Below are positions 27,179 through 35,036 of a DNA stretch of 64,000 nt, piece after piece. The notes under the pieces are model-generated. The model searched no databases and was not told where the DNA came from. It was given only the letters and a program-made list of their open reading frames with translations. The DNA is from Bizionia sp. M204 (GTDB lineage Bacteria; Bacteroidota; Bacteroidia; Flavobacteriales; Flavobacteriaceae): assembly GCF_023205095.1 (NCBI RefSeq), contig NZ_CP046242.1, forward strand, positions 547,001-611,000. The letters run 5' to 3'. A program made the translations under genes and the position numbers. Position 1 is the first letter of the stretch. Every line of letters starts with the position of its first letter.

Positions 27179-28615
27179 TTATTGATTAAGCAACCCAAGT
27201 AATTCTTCTTCAAACATAATAGAAAACATATTGGTATGGGCATTAACTACCTTGCCATCCTTATCAATAATCATCACTTTATTTATTGGCGAAATAGCTA
27301 ATTTGTGTTTGGCTATTTCCGGTTCTTTAAACATAAACTCGTCAAATTTCGAATAATTAAATTGAGAAAGCTGTTTTTTCCAATTCGTTGAATTGGTAGC
27401 GGTTGCATTAATTGCTATAAAATCGACTTCTGGATATTTTATCTTTAATTCAGTCGCTTTTTTGTGGCTATCGCTATGAGAACGATATACTGAAGACCAA
27501 AAATAGACAACCGTTGGTCTTTTAATTATTTTGTCTAAAACTAATTCTTTACCATTATAATTTAGCACGGTAATTTCAGGTAATCGTTGACCAGCTTTCA
27601 AACCTTTTAATGAATTCACCATATTGGTTACATAGTGGTCGTTCTTTTTATTTGTGTTTTTGGCGGTAAAGGATTGCAATACTTTATCATAATCGTCCGT
27701 GTTTTTACTATTGCTCATAAACTCTACTGCAGTTTGCGCTAATAATGAGTTCTTAATAGAATCATTAACCATTAAACTATCAATTAAATTCAGTTTAATT
27801 AAGTTATAGTCTAATGATTTTAAATTAAAAACGCTATCCTCTGACGTTTTAAAATGTTCAGATAAAGCTAAATTTTCAAAATGGTGTTTTAAAAAGGTGT
27901 AGTAAGGAAAGTAATCCATCAATTCGCAATAATTGTAATTAATTTCCTTTCTGTAATCATAAAAACCTTCAGGAAGCTCATTAAAATTAGCGCGTTCTGT
28001 ATTGCCATAATTTACAAATGGATAAACCTCCTTACTCAAATAATAATCGTAATTAATATTACCTTTTATTAAATTGTTAAAAGTGTCAGATGATGGATTC
28101 TTGGCGTTAAACTGCTTCAATCGTCTTAATTTGTGGTCTCTTATAGAATCCAAACGACGTTCAAACTCTATAGGAGATAATTGGCTAAAACCTAAAATGG
28201 TTTTATCTTCTGCTTCACCATCTAAAAACAAATTAATTAAGTAATTGTTCTTTTTAGCACCATTTCCGGTGTACACTAAGGATTCATCAAACTCCAAAGT
28301 ATTAAGTCTAAACAGAATACTGTCATTAGGTTCCAACAAAACCATTTGATATTCTAATCCTTCAGAAGCCCATAAGCGAAAGGTATAAAGCCCTTTTTCA
28401 ACATTTTCTATTTTATACAGAAACCGGTTGTTTTCATCCAACCGGATGGTATCCAAAATCCGTTCAGACTTGGATAGGATTACAAAACTGTTTTTAGGGT
28501 TTACAACCTCGCCACCAAAATATGCGGCACCTTCATCAGCTTTCGTATCTTTTTCACAAGATATTAAGGCAAAAGTAGATACAACTAAAGCGCAAATAAG
28601 TTTAAATTCCCTCAT
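27179..28615 (-). CDS. TlpA-like lipoprotein lacking the redox cysteines
   Basis: 478 residues. A lipoprotein signal (STFALISCEKD, Cys about residue 20) precedes a DUF4369-like N-terminal beta domain (residues 30-130), a helical middle, and a C-terminal thioredoxin fold (345-478) with GQRLPEITVLNYNGKEL and PTVVYFWSSVYRSHSDS. In active TlpA/ResA proteins the tryptophan is followed by C-x-x-C. Here W373 is followed by SSVYRS and no cysteine is nearby. The fold is therefore kept without the disulfide activity. It may bind a ligand or partner instead. A TACATTTG promoter box lies 36 bases upstream. Confidence 0.85.
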   Translation of the reverse strand: MREFKLICALVVSTFALISCEKDTKADEGAAYFGGEVVNPKNSFVILSKSERILDTIRLDENNRFLYKIENVEKGLYTFRLWASEGLEYQMVLLEPNDSILFRLNTLEFDESLVYTGNGAKKNNYLINLFLDGEAEDKTILGFSQLSPIEFERRLDSIRDHKLRRLKQFNAKNPSSDTFNNLIKGNINYDYYLSKEVYPFVNYGNTERANFNELPEGFYDYRKEINYNYCELMDYFPYYTFLKHHFENLALSEHFKTSEDSVFNLKSLDYNLIKLNLIDSLMVNDSIKNSLLAQTAVEFMSNSKNTDDYDKVLQSFTAKNTNKKNDHYVTNMVNSLKGLKAGQRLPEITVLNYNGKELVLDKIIKRPTVVYFWSSVYRSHSDSHKKATELKIKYPEVDFIAINATATNSTNWKKQLSQFNYSKFDEFMFKEPEIAKHKLAISPINKVMIIDKDGKVVNAHTNMFSIMFEEELLGLLNQ

Positions 28616-28650
28616 AGTTATGTAATCGAATAGATTGTGGACTTAATTCA

Positions 28651-28658
28651 CAAATGTA
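28651..28658 (-). promoter_or_regulatory. Candidate promoter of the TlpA-like gene
   Basis: The minus strand reads TACATTTG (match to TAnnTTTG). CTTG, one mismatch from TTTG, begins 20 bases upstream (28678). Confidence 0.5.
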
Positions 28659-28741
28659 AAAGTTGTACCTGTGACAAGCTGTTAACACGTTGTTAAATAT
28701 TAATATAGTTGGTTTTGTTTCGACTTATGAAGGCTTTTTAG

Positions 28742-28749
28742 TACTTTTG
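28742..28749 (+). promoter_or_regulatory. Candidate -7 element of the ABC-F gene
   Basis: TACTTTTG matches TAnnTTTG, 20 bases before the ATG at 28770. A TTTC, one mismatch from TTTG, lies about 24 bases upstream. Confidence 0.5.
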
Positions 28750-28769
28750 CAAAAATTAAAAAGTAATAC

Positions 28770-30395
28770 ATGTTATCAGTTTCAAATTTATCGGTTCAAT
28801 TTGGCAAGCGCGTCCTTTTTGACGAAGTGAGTACCACATTTAATAATGGTAATTGCTACGGGATTATAGGTGCCAACGGAGCCGGAAAGTCTACGTTTTT
28901 AAAAATTATTTCTGGAAAGCAGGAGCCAACTTCTGGCCATGTGCATTTAGAGCCCGGTAAGCGTATGTCTGTTTTAGAGCAGGATCACAACCTTCATGAT
29001 GACGATACGGTTTTGGAAACTGTAATTCAAGGGAATAAGCCACTTCATAAATTAAAATCTCAAATAGATGCACTTTATGCGGACTATACAGATGAAAATG
29101 CTGAAAAAATTGGCGAACTTCAGGTTTTGTTTGAAGAAATGAACGGTTGGAATGCCGATAGTGATGCAGCGGCTATGTTATCTAATTTAGGGATTTCAGA
29201 GGAGCACCATTATACGTTAATGAAGGATTTAGATGGTAAGCAAAAAGTACGTGTGCTATTAGCGCAGGCTTTATTTGGAAATCCAGATGTGCTTATTATG
29301 GATGAGCCTACCAACGACTTGGATTACGAAACTATTTCGTGGTTAGAAAACTTTTTAGCCAATTATGAAAACTGTGTGATTGTGGTCTCCCACGATAGAC
29401 ACTTTTTAGATGCTGTTTGTACGCATATTTCCGATATTGATTTTGGAAAAATAAATCACTTTTCGGGAAATTATACCTTTTGGTATGAGTCATCTCAATT
29501 AGCAGCCAGACAACATGCGCAGCAGAATAAAAAAGCCGAAGAGAAAAAGAAAGAATTAGAAGAATTTATCCGTCGTTTTTCTGCCAACGTAGCCAAGAGT
29601 AAACAGGCTACAAGTAGAAAGAAAATGATTGATAAACTAGATATATCGGAAATTAGAAGAACCAGTCGTCGTTATCCTGCTATTATTTTTGAACGTGAAC
29701 GGGAAGCTGGAGATCAAATTCTAAATGTTCAAGGACTTGCAGCATCTATTGATGGGGAAGTACTTTTTAGTAACATCGATTTGAATTTAAATAAAGGTGA
29801 TAAGGTGGTATTGTATTCTAAAGATTCTAGAGCTACAACGGCTTTCTATCAAATATTAAACGGAAATGAGCAAGCGGATGCTGGAAAATTTGATTGGGGA
29901 ATTACAACCACCCAATCGTATTTACCTTTAGATAATAGTTCGTTTTTCGAGAATAATTTAACCTTGGTTGATTGGTTACGTCAATGGGCTAAAACGGAAG
30001 AAGAACGCGAAGAAGTTCATATTCGTGGTTTCCTTGGAAAAATGATTTTTAGTGGTGAAGAAGCCTTGAAAAAATCTAATGTATTATCAGGAGGTGAAAA
30101 AGTACGTTGTATGTTAAGCCGCATGATGATGATGCGTGCCAATGTGCTACAATTGGATGAACCAACAAACCACTTGGATTTAGAAAGTATTACGGCCTTT
30201 AACAATTCGCTTAAAAACTTTAAAGGAACGGTATTATTTTCAACCCATGATCATGAATTTGCGCAAACGGTTGCTAACCGCGTTGTGGAATTAACACCTA
30301 CTGGTGTTATTGATAGATATACAACTTTTGATGAGTATATGCAGGATCCAAAAATTAAGGAAATGCGTCAAAAAATGTATGCTGTTACAGCATAA
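28770..30395 (+). CDS. ABC-F ATPase, YbiT-like, with one degenerate ATP site
   Basis: 541 residues, two fused ATPase domains and no membrane part, so a ribosome-associated ABC-F protein. Domain 1 has Walker A GANGAGKS (34-41), Walker B IMDEPTNDLD and H-loop SHDRHF, but its signature is LDGKQ (154-158) instead of LSGGQ. The linker (about 245-330) is charged (KKAEEKKKELEEF). In domain 2 the Walker A position reads LYSKDSRATT (348-357), with no GKS, while its signature LSGGEK (439-444) and Walker B LDEPTNHLD are intact. One composite ATP site is therefore whole and the other lacks both halves. Its cellular job is probably translation-related. Confidence 0.92.
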   Translation: MLSVSNLSVQFGKRVLFDEVSTTFNNGNCYGIIGANGAGKSTFLKIISGKQEPTSGHVHLEPGKRMSVLEQDHNLHDDDTVLETVIQGNKPLHKLKSQIDALYADYTDENAEKIGELQVLFEEMNGWNADSDAAAMLSNLGISEEHHYTLMKDLDGKQKVRVLLAQALFGNPDVLIMDEPTNDLDYETISWLENFLANYENCVIVVSHDRHFLDAVCTHISDIDFGKINHFSGNYTFWYESSQLAARQHAQQNKKAEEKKKELEEFIRRFSANVAKSKQATSRKKMIDKLDISEIRRTSRRYPAIIFEREREAGDQILNVQGLAASIDGEVLFSNIDLNLNKGDKVVLYSKDSRATTAFYQILNGNEQADAGKFDWGITTTQSYLPLDNSSFFENNLTLVDWLRQWAKTEEEREEVHIRGFLGKMIFSGEEALKKSNVLSGGEKVRCMLSRMMMMRANVLQLDEPTNHLDLESITAFNNSLKNFKGTVLFSTHDHEFAQTVANRVVELTPTGVIDRYTTFDEYMQDPKIKEMRQKMYAVTA

Positions 30396-30411
30396 TAATT
30401 TGTATTTTAAT

Positions 30412-30444
30412 AAAAAATCTCTAGTGTTTGCTAGAGATTTTTTT
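30412..30444. terminator. Bidirectional intrinsic terminator
   Basis: AAAAATCTCTAG and CTAGAGATTTTT pair around a TGTTTG loop, between the ABC-F gene and the convergent DUF2007 gene. Confidence 0.83.
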
Positions 30445-30468
30445 GTGAAATTTAAAAATATATGGTTT

Positions 30469-30705
30469 TTAATGTGTGCCAAGTTCAGAGGTTACACTAT
30501 CTACAACAGATATTGCTTCAGCGAGCTCTTCCATATTCACATAAATATCTTGCGATCCTGAAATGGAGGCGCCAAAACCAGCCAATCTACCAGATTCGCT
30601 TTCATCTTTTACGATTGCTGAAATACCAATTGCGTCTAATTTATCCACAATTAATTGGGCAATAATAAAACTGCCAGTATATATTTTTTTATAGTCAGAA
30701 TCCAT
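30469..30705 (-). CDS. DUF2007 domain protein
   Basis: 78 residues, cytosolic. It fits the DUF2007 family ('putative signal transducing protein'): an N-terminal YTGSFIIAQLIVDKLDA helix, then GISAIVKDE and a final helix EELAEAISVVDS, a ferredoxin-like arrangement similar to a regulatory domain. The function is unknown. It is divergent from the cold-shock gene and convergent with the ABC-F gene. Confidence 0.83.
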   Translation of the reverse strand: MDSDYKKIYTGSFIIAQLIVDKLDAIGISAIVKDESESGRLAGFGASISGSQDIYVNMEELAEAISVVDSVTSELGTH

Positions 30706-30833
30706 ATTTTAAAGGTCTTAATTAATACTTCTTAATATACGAAATAACGGTATAAATCCCTACTTTTTGATTGTAATTATGTCTTAAAAAAGTAGCTTTT
30801 TTCTTCAAATTTGAATTTGCGGATTTAAAAAAA

Positions 30834-30854
30834 TGTTCTAAAAAGTTCAGAACA
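30834..30854. promoter_or_regulatory. Inverted repeat at the -33 position of the cold-shock gene
   Basis: TGTTCT (30834-30839), 9 bases, AGAACA (30849-30854): perfect 6-base arms. It covers the place where a -33 element would be expected for the -7 box at 30869, and no TTTG is present there. That arrangement fits a site for an activator or repressor. No known regulator can be named. Confidence 0.4.
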
Positions 30855-30868
30855 TCCGTTTATATAAT

Positions 30869-30876
30869 TATATTTG
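30869..30876 (+). promoter_or_regulatory. -7 element of the cold-shock gene
   Basis: TATATTTG matches TAnnTTTG and lies 29 bases before the ATG. The 5' leader would be only about 25 nt, shorter than the long cold-sensing leaders of E. coli csp mRNAs. Confidence 0.6.
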
Positions 30877-30905
30877 TGTATTATTAAAATTTTTAAACTA
30901 TTACA

Positions 30906-31097
30906 ATGAGTAAAGGAACAGTAAAATTCTTCAACGATTCTAAAGGATTTGGATTTATCGTAGAAGATGACACAAACAAAGAACATTTTGTTCACATTTC
31001 TGGATTAATCGATGAGATTCGTGAAGGTGATGCAGTAGAATTCGATTTAGAAGAAGGAAGAAAAGGACTTAATGCAGTAAACGTTAAAGTAATATAA
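30906..31097 (+). CDS. Cold-shock domain protein
   Basis: 63 residues, a single CSD barrel. RNP1 is KGFGFI (residues 13-18) and RNP2 is FVHIS (28-32). The start MSKGTVKFFNDSKGFGF is typical of Bacteroidota CspA-like RNA chaperones, which melt secondary structure in mRNA. The usual aromatic residues on the RNA face are present. It is a single-gene unit with its own promoter, a possible operator and a terminator. Confidence 0.95.
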   Translation: MSKGTVKFFNDSKGFGFIVEDDTNKEHFVHISGLIDEIREGDAVEFDLEEGRKGLNAVNVKVI

Positions 31098-31125
31098 TTT
31101 ATATTTAACTTATTGACCGAAAAGA

Positions 31126-31153
31126 AAAGCCTCGAATAATTCGAGGTTTTTTT
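31126..31153. terminator. Bidirectional intrinsic terminator
   Basis: AAAGCCTCGAA and TTCGAGGTTT pair around a TAA loop, followed by T residues; between the cold-shock gene and the convergent PAP2 gene. Confidence 0.83.
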
Positions 31154-31157
31154 ATGT

Positions 31158-31991
31158 TTAAAAAACACCAATAACGCCTATTTGGTTGCTGGAAAGAGTT
31201 AAATTCCAACTTATATGCTGTTTTTTATTATAGGTGTCTGTCTTATTTAAAAAATTGTCTATACTATCAACGACTACAACACTTAAAATGGTTCCAACAG
31301 CAATGTCTGTTAGCCAATGTGCACCTTCAATTAATCGCGTAATTGGTGTTATGGAGCCTAAAGAGTAAATACCCACTTTAGTCCAAATATTATCAAACTG
31401 TTTGGCTACGGAATGCGCAAGAGTAACGGATAAAACGGTATGACCAGAGGGAAACGAATGGAAATTTGCTTCTTTAGAAAAAGGTTTAAAAACGTTATAA
31501 TCAAACCCTGAACTTGGTCTTGCGCGGCCAAAAACAGTCTTGCTTACACTTTGAATAGTGCCAGCTGTAATAGCTGATGATATGATGAGGACACTGGTTT
31601 TTCTTACAGCCTCATTTTTTGTAAACAGACCAAAACCATATAGTCCTGCATTTAAAAGAAAGAACGTTTGAGGTTTACCTAATTTAAAACCAAAATCACG
31701 GCCAAATTGCGGGTAATTATCTACTTGGCTAGTTGCAATCCTGTTCATTTCTTCGTCTGCTAATGATAAAGAAAATACACCAACCGTAAGAATTGTCAGT
31801 TTACTGAAGTCGTCATGATCCCAATGTAAGGGTCTGCTAAAAGCATATCCAATACTTTGGGCAGTCTTTTTTGAATCATATTTCAATAACTCCCAAGTAG
31901 TTTCGTCTTTCTGCTTTGCTGTACTAAATTCATTTTGAGCAAAAAGTGAAAAGCTAAACAAGCTAATTATTATATACAGTACTGATTTCAA
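31158..31991 (-). CDS. PAP2 family phosphatase, exported
   Basis: 277 residues. The N-terminus MKSVLYIIISLFSFSLFAQ is a signal peptide. The three PAP2 motifs are KTVFGRARPSS, FPSGHT and TRLIEGAHWLTD, with all catalytic Arg, His and Asp residues present. Several hydrophobic helices surround them. Such enzymes remove phosphate from lipid phosphates (undecaprenyl pyrophosphate, phosphatidate or lipid A-type substrates) on the outer face of the inner membrane. It starts 2 bp after pheT on the same strand and is probably co-transcribed with it. Confidence 0.9.
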   Translation of the reverse strand: MKSVLYIIISLFSFSLFAQNEFSTAKQKDETTWELLKYDSKKTAQSIGYAFSRPLHWDHDDFSKLTILTVGVFSLSLADEEMNRIATSQVDNYPQFGRDFGFKLGKPQTFFLLNAGLYGFGLFTKNEAVRKTSVLIISSAITAGTIQSVSKTVFGRARPSSGFDYNVFKPFSKEANFHSFPSGHTVLSVTLAHSVAKQFDNIWTKVGIYSLGSITPITRLIEGAHWLTDIAVGTILSVVVVDSIDNFLNKTDTYNKKQHISWNLTLSSNQIGVIGVF

Positions 31992-31993
31992 TT

Positions 31994-34420
31994 TTATCGT
32001 AATTCTGCACCCAATTGTTTCTCAAAGCTCGCTTGTAGTTTGTTCATAATCTTATCAATTTGTTTGTCTGTCAAGGTTTTATTCTCATCTTGAAAGGTAA
32101 AACTTACAGCATAACTCTTTTTGCCCGAAGGTAAATTGCTTCCTTGGTATACATCAAAGAGGTTGATGCTTTTTAATAAGTGTTTTTCAGATTGCTTGGC
32201 AATGGTGTGGATACTTTCAAAAGTTACTGAATTGTCTATAAGCAAAGCAAAATCCCGACGAATTTCTGGGTATTTTGAAATAGCACTATAAGAAACACGA
32301 TTATATTTGGCAGTTTCAATCACATCATCCCAATTAAAATCTGCAAATAAAACAGGTTGTGAAATATCAAAATGCTTTAAAATGGATTTTTTAACTAATC
32401 CGAATTCTACCAACTTCGTTTTACCAAAAGATAGTATCATACCTTCACTAAAAACGGCCGATTTTACTGGAGACGCTTTTAGTTTTGTTATACCCAATCG
32501 TGCAAAGATAGTTTCAATCGTTCCCTTTAAATAAAAGAAATCACTTGGTTTACTTTCTGTATTCCAACGATTTTCATAACGATTTCCTGTAATGAGAATC
32601 GATAAATGTTTAAATTCCTCGCGACTGTCTGTATAACTGTGGTACGTTTTTCCAAATTCAAATAATTTTAAATCCTCACGACGACGATTTAAATTATGTC
32701 GTAAACTTTCCAGTCCAGAAAATAACATAGATTGCCTTAAAACACTTAAATCTGTGCTTAATGGGTTTATCATTTCTACATTGTGTTCTGCTCTTAAATC
32801 GGCATGTAATGGCACAAAGTCCGGAGATGTTAACGAATTGGTTAACGTTTCATAGAAACCCTGGGAAACCAATTGGTTACCAATAATGTTTTGGAGTTTA
32901 TAATCTTCAAATTTTCCAGTGTTGGAAATAGAAGCATTTAATTTCTCGGTTGTTTTTATATTATTATAGCCGTAAACACGTAGAATTTCTTCTATAATAT
33001 CAGCTTCACGTTGCACATCATTTCTGTAAGCAGGAACGGTTAAACCTAATCCTGTTTCCGTTACATTGTTGATTCTGATATCCAAAGACATAAGAATACG
33101 TTTAATGATGTCTTTTGGAATTTCTTCTCCAATTAGTTTTTTGGCATTATCAAAACTTAGACGTACTTGAAAATCTTCAAACTTATTAGGATAAAAATCA
33201 ATAATTTCACTTGATACTAAACCACCTGCTAGTTCTGTAATTAAAATGGCCGCACGTTTTAAAGCGTATTCCGTAATATTGGGGTCAATGCCACGTTCAA
33301 AACGGAAAGACGCATCGGTATTTAAATTGTGGCGTTTAGCTGTTTTTCGTACACTAACAGGATTAAAATACGCACTTTCTAAAAATATACTCGTTGTGTT
33401 TTCAGTCACACCAGAGTCTATTCCGCCAAAAACACCTGCAATACACATGGGTTTTTCTGCGTTACAAATCATTAAATCTTCTTCATGAAGTTCACGTTCA
33501 ATACCGTCTAATGTAGTAAACTTGGTGCCTTGAGGTAGTGTTTTAACTTCTATTTTATTACCTGTTATTTTGTTGGCATCAAAAGCGTGTAAGGGCTGGC
33601 CTAATTCATGAAGCACGTAATTAGTGGCATCAACAATATTGTTTTTAGGTGTTAGACCTATGGCTTTTAAACGGTTTTGTAGCCATGCTGGCGAATCCGT
33701 TACCTTTATGTTTGATATGGTTAAACCGCAATAACGCGGTGCTAAATTTTTATTTATAACATCAACATCAATCCGTAACGCCCTGTTTTCCACTTGAAAG
33801 GCGCTTACCGAAGGCGTAATAAGTTCTGTGTTAATTTCTTTTTGTGTGAAACCTGCACGTAAATCTCGCGCCACGCCATAATGACTCATGGCGTCTGAAC
33901 GATTAGGAGTTAAACCAATTTCAAAAACTTGGTCATTTTCAATGTTGAAAATTTCTGCTGCTAGTGAACCGACTTTGAATTTGGAATCCAAAACCATGAT
34001 GCCGTCATGACCTTTTCCTAAACCTAGTTCATCTTCAGCGCAAATCATTCCGTGACTTTCTTCACCACGAATTTTTCCTTTTTTAATTGTCCAAGCTTCA
34101 CCTTCTGCCGTATAAAGTGTTGTTCCAATCGTGGCTACAGGTACTTTCTGTCCAGCAGCAACGTTAGGTGCGCCACAAACTATTTGCAATGATGTATCTG
34201 TACCAATGGAAACTGTTGTTACTTTTAGTCGATCCGCATTAGGATGTTGTACACAAGTTAAAACTTCGCCAACAACAATGCCTTCCAGTCCGCCTTTTAC
34301 AGATTGATAGGTGTTTAAGCCTTCTACTTCAAGACCTAAATCGGTTAAAAGTTCACTAATTTGCTCTGGATTCCAATCCGTTTTTATGAATTGTTTAAGC
34401 CAGTTATAAGAAATCTTCAT
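31994..34420 (-). CDS. pheT: Phenylalanine--tRNA ligase beta subunit
   Basis: 808 residues, full length. Order: N-terminal region, a tRNA-binding EMAP-like domain (about 40-150, VVGEVLTCVQHPNADRLKV), the B3/B4 editing domain (about 210-375, IDSGVTENT), the B5 domain (about 400-475), the catalytic-core-like domain, and the C-terminal anticodon-binding FDX-ACB domain (about 715-808, SKYPEIRRDFALLIDNSV). It forms the alpha2-beta2 enzyme with PheS, which is not in this window. A well-matched promoter lies 24-54 bases upstream. Confidence 0.97.
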   Translation of the reverse strand: MKISYNWLKQFIKTDWNPEQISELLTDLGLEVEGLNTYQSVKGGLEGIVVGEVLTCVQHPNADRLKVTTVSIGTDTSLQIVCGAPNVAAGQKVPVATIGTTLYTAEGEAWTIKKGKIRGEESHGMICAEDELGLGKGHDGIMVLDSKFKVGSLAAEIFNIENDQVFEIGLTPNRSDAMSHYGVARDLRAGFTQKEINTELITPSVSAFQVENRALRIDVDVINKNLAPRYCGLTISNIKVTDSPAWLQNRLKAIGLTPKNNIVDATNYVLHELGQPLHAFDANKITGNKIEVKTLPQGTKFTTLDGIERELHEEDLMICNAEKPMCIAGVFGGIDSGVTENTTSIFLESAYFNPVSVRKTAKRHNLNTDASFRFERGIDPNITEYALKRAAILITELAGGLVSSEIIDFYPNKFEDFQVRLSFDNAKKLIGEEIPKDIIKRILMSLDIRINNVTETGLGLTVPAYRNDVQREADIIEEILRVYGYNNIKTTEKLNASISNTGKFEDYKLQNIIGNQLVSQGFYETLTNSLTSPDFVPLHADLRAEHNVEMINPLSTDLSVLRQSMLFSGLESLRHNLNRRREDLKLFEFGKTYHSYTDSREEFKHLSILITGNRYENRWNTESKPSDFFYLKGTIETIFARLGITKLKASPVKSAVFSEGMILSFGKTKLVEFGLVKKSILKHFDISQPVLFADFNWDDVIETAKYNRVSYSAISKYPEIRRDFALLIDNSVTFESIHTIAKQSEKHLLKSINLFDVYQGSNLPSGKKSYAVSFTFQDENKTLTDKQIDKIMNKLQASFEKQLGAELR

Positions 34421-34443
34421 GAATCATGGGTTAATTAAGTTTG

Positions 34444-34474
34444 CAAAGATAAAATATTGACACTAGCATTCAAA
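34444..34474 (-). promoter_or_regulatory. Promoter of pheT
   Basis: On the minus strand TTTG (34474-34471) and TATCTTTG (34451-34444) match both Bacteroidota promoter elements with 19 bases between them. The start codon is 24 bases beyond the -7 box, so there is no room for a T-box or attenuator leader. Confidence 0.75.
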
Positions 34475-34520
34475 CAATGGATGTAAAAATATGAGGTAAG
34501 AAAACAAGACTTTAAGATTG

Positions 34521-34973
34521 TCAGGTAATCTGTCTAATCCCTTCGTAAACCACGATACTTACAGCGTTTGCCAAATTTAAACTTCTAACATGGTTGCTGT
34601 ATAATGGGATTTTAAATAATTTGTTTTCTTGTTTTTCTAAAAGTGCTTTGGGTAAACCAACCGATTCCTTACCAAATACCAGAAACATATTGTTTTCAAA
34701 AGAAATATCCCAATGGTTGCTTTCGCCATGACTCGATAAAAACACCATGTTAGCGTCTTTGTTTTTAATGAAAAACTCATCCAAATTTTCGTAATAATGT
34801 AAATTTAAATGTTGCCAATAATCTAAACCTGCGCGTTTTAGTCGGGCATCTGTAATTTCAAATCCAAACGGTTTTACTAAATGAAGATTGGATCCCGAAG
34901 CCAATGCTAAGCGACCAATATTTCCGGTGTTATTAGGTATTTCGGGTTCTATAAGTACAATGTTTAAGGGCAT
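34521..34973 (-). CDS. trmL: tRNA (cytidine(34)-2'-O)-methyltransferase
   Basis: 150 residues, a small SPOUT methyltransferase. Seen: LNIVLIEPEIPNNTGNIGR at the start, KRAGLDYWQHL near residue 47, FGKESVGLP near residue 96, and RSLNLANAVSIVVYE at the end, which forms the trefoil-knot SAM site. TrmL methylates the wobble base of certain leucine tRNAs. It follows recG on the same strand with a 63 bp gap. Confidence 0.92.
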   Translation of the reverse strand: MPLNIVLIEPEIPNNTGNIGRLALASGSNLHLVKPFGFEITDARLKRAGLDYWQHLNLHYYENLDEFFIKNKDANMVFLSSHGESNHWDISFENNMFLVFGKESVGLPKALLEKQENKLFKIPLYSNHVRSLNLANAVSIVVYEGIRQIT

Positions 34974-35036
34974 TTTTTTAATTTTAAATATTAGGTTGTT
35001 TTTATAAAAACCATTTTTAAGCGTTAGTTTACAACA

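Noticed and set aside
28680-28696. Direct repeat TGTTAA spaced 11 bases between the TlpA-like and ABC-F genes
   Set aside because: Six-base AT-rich repeats are expected by chance in this composition.
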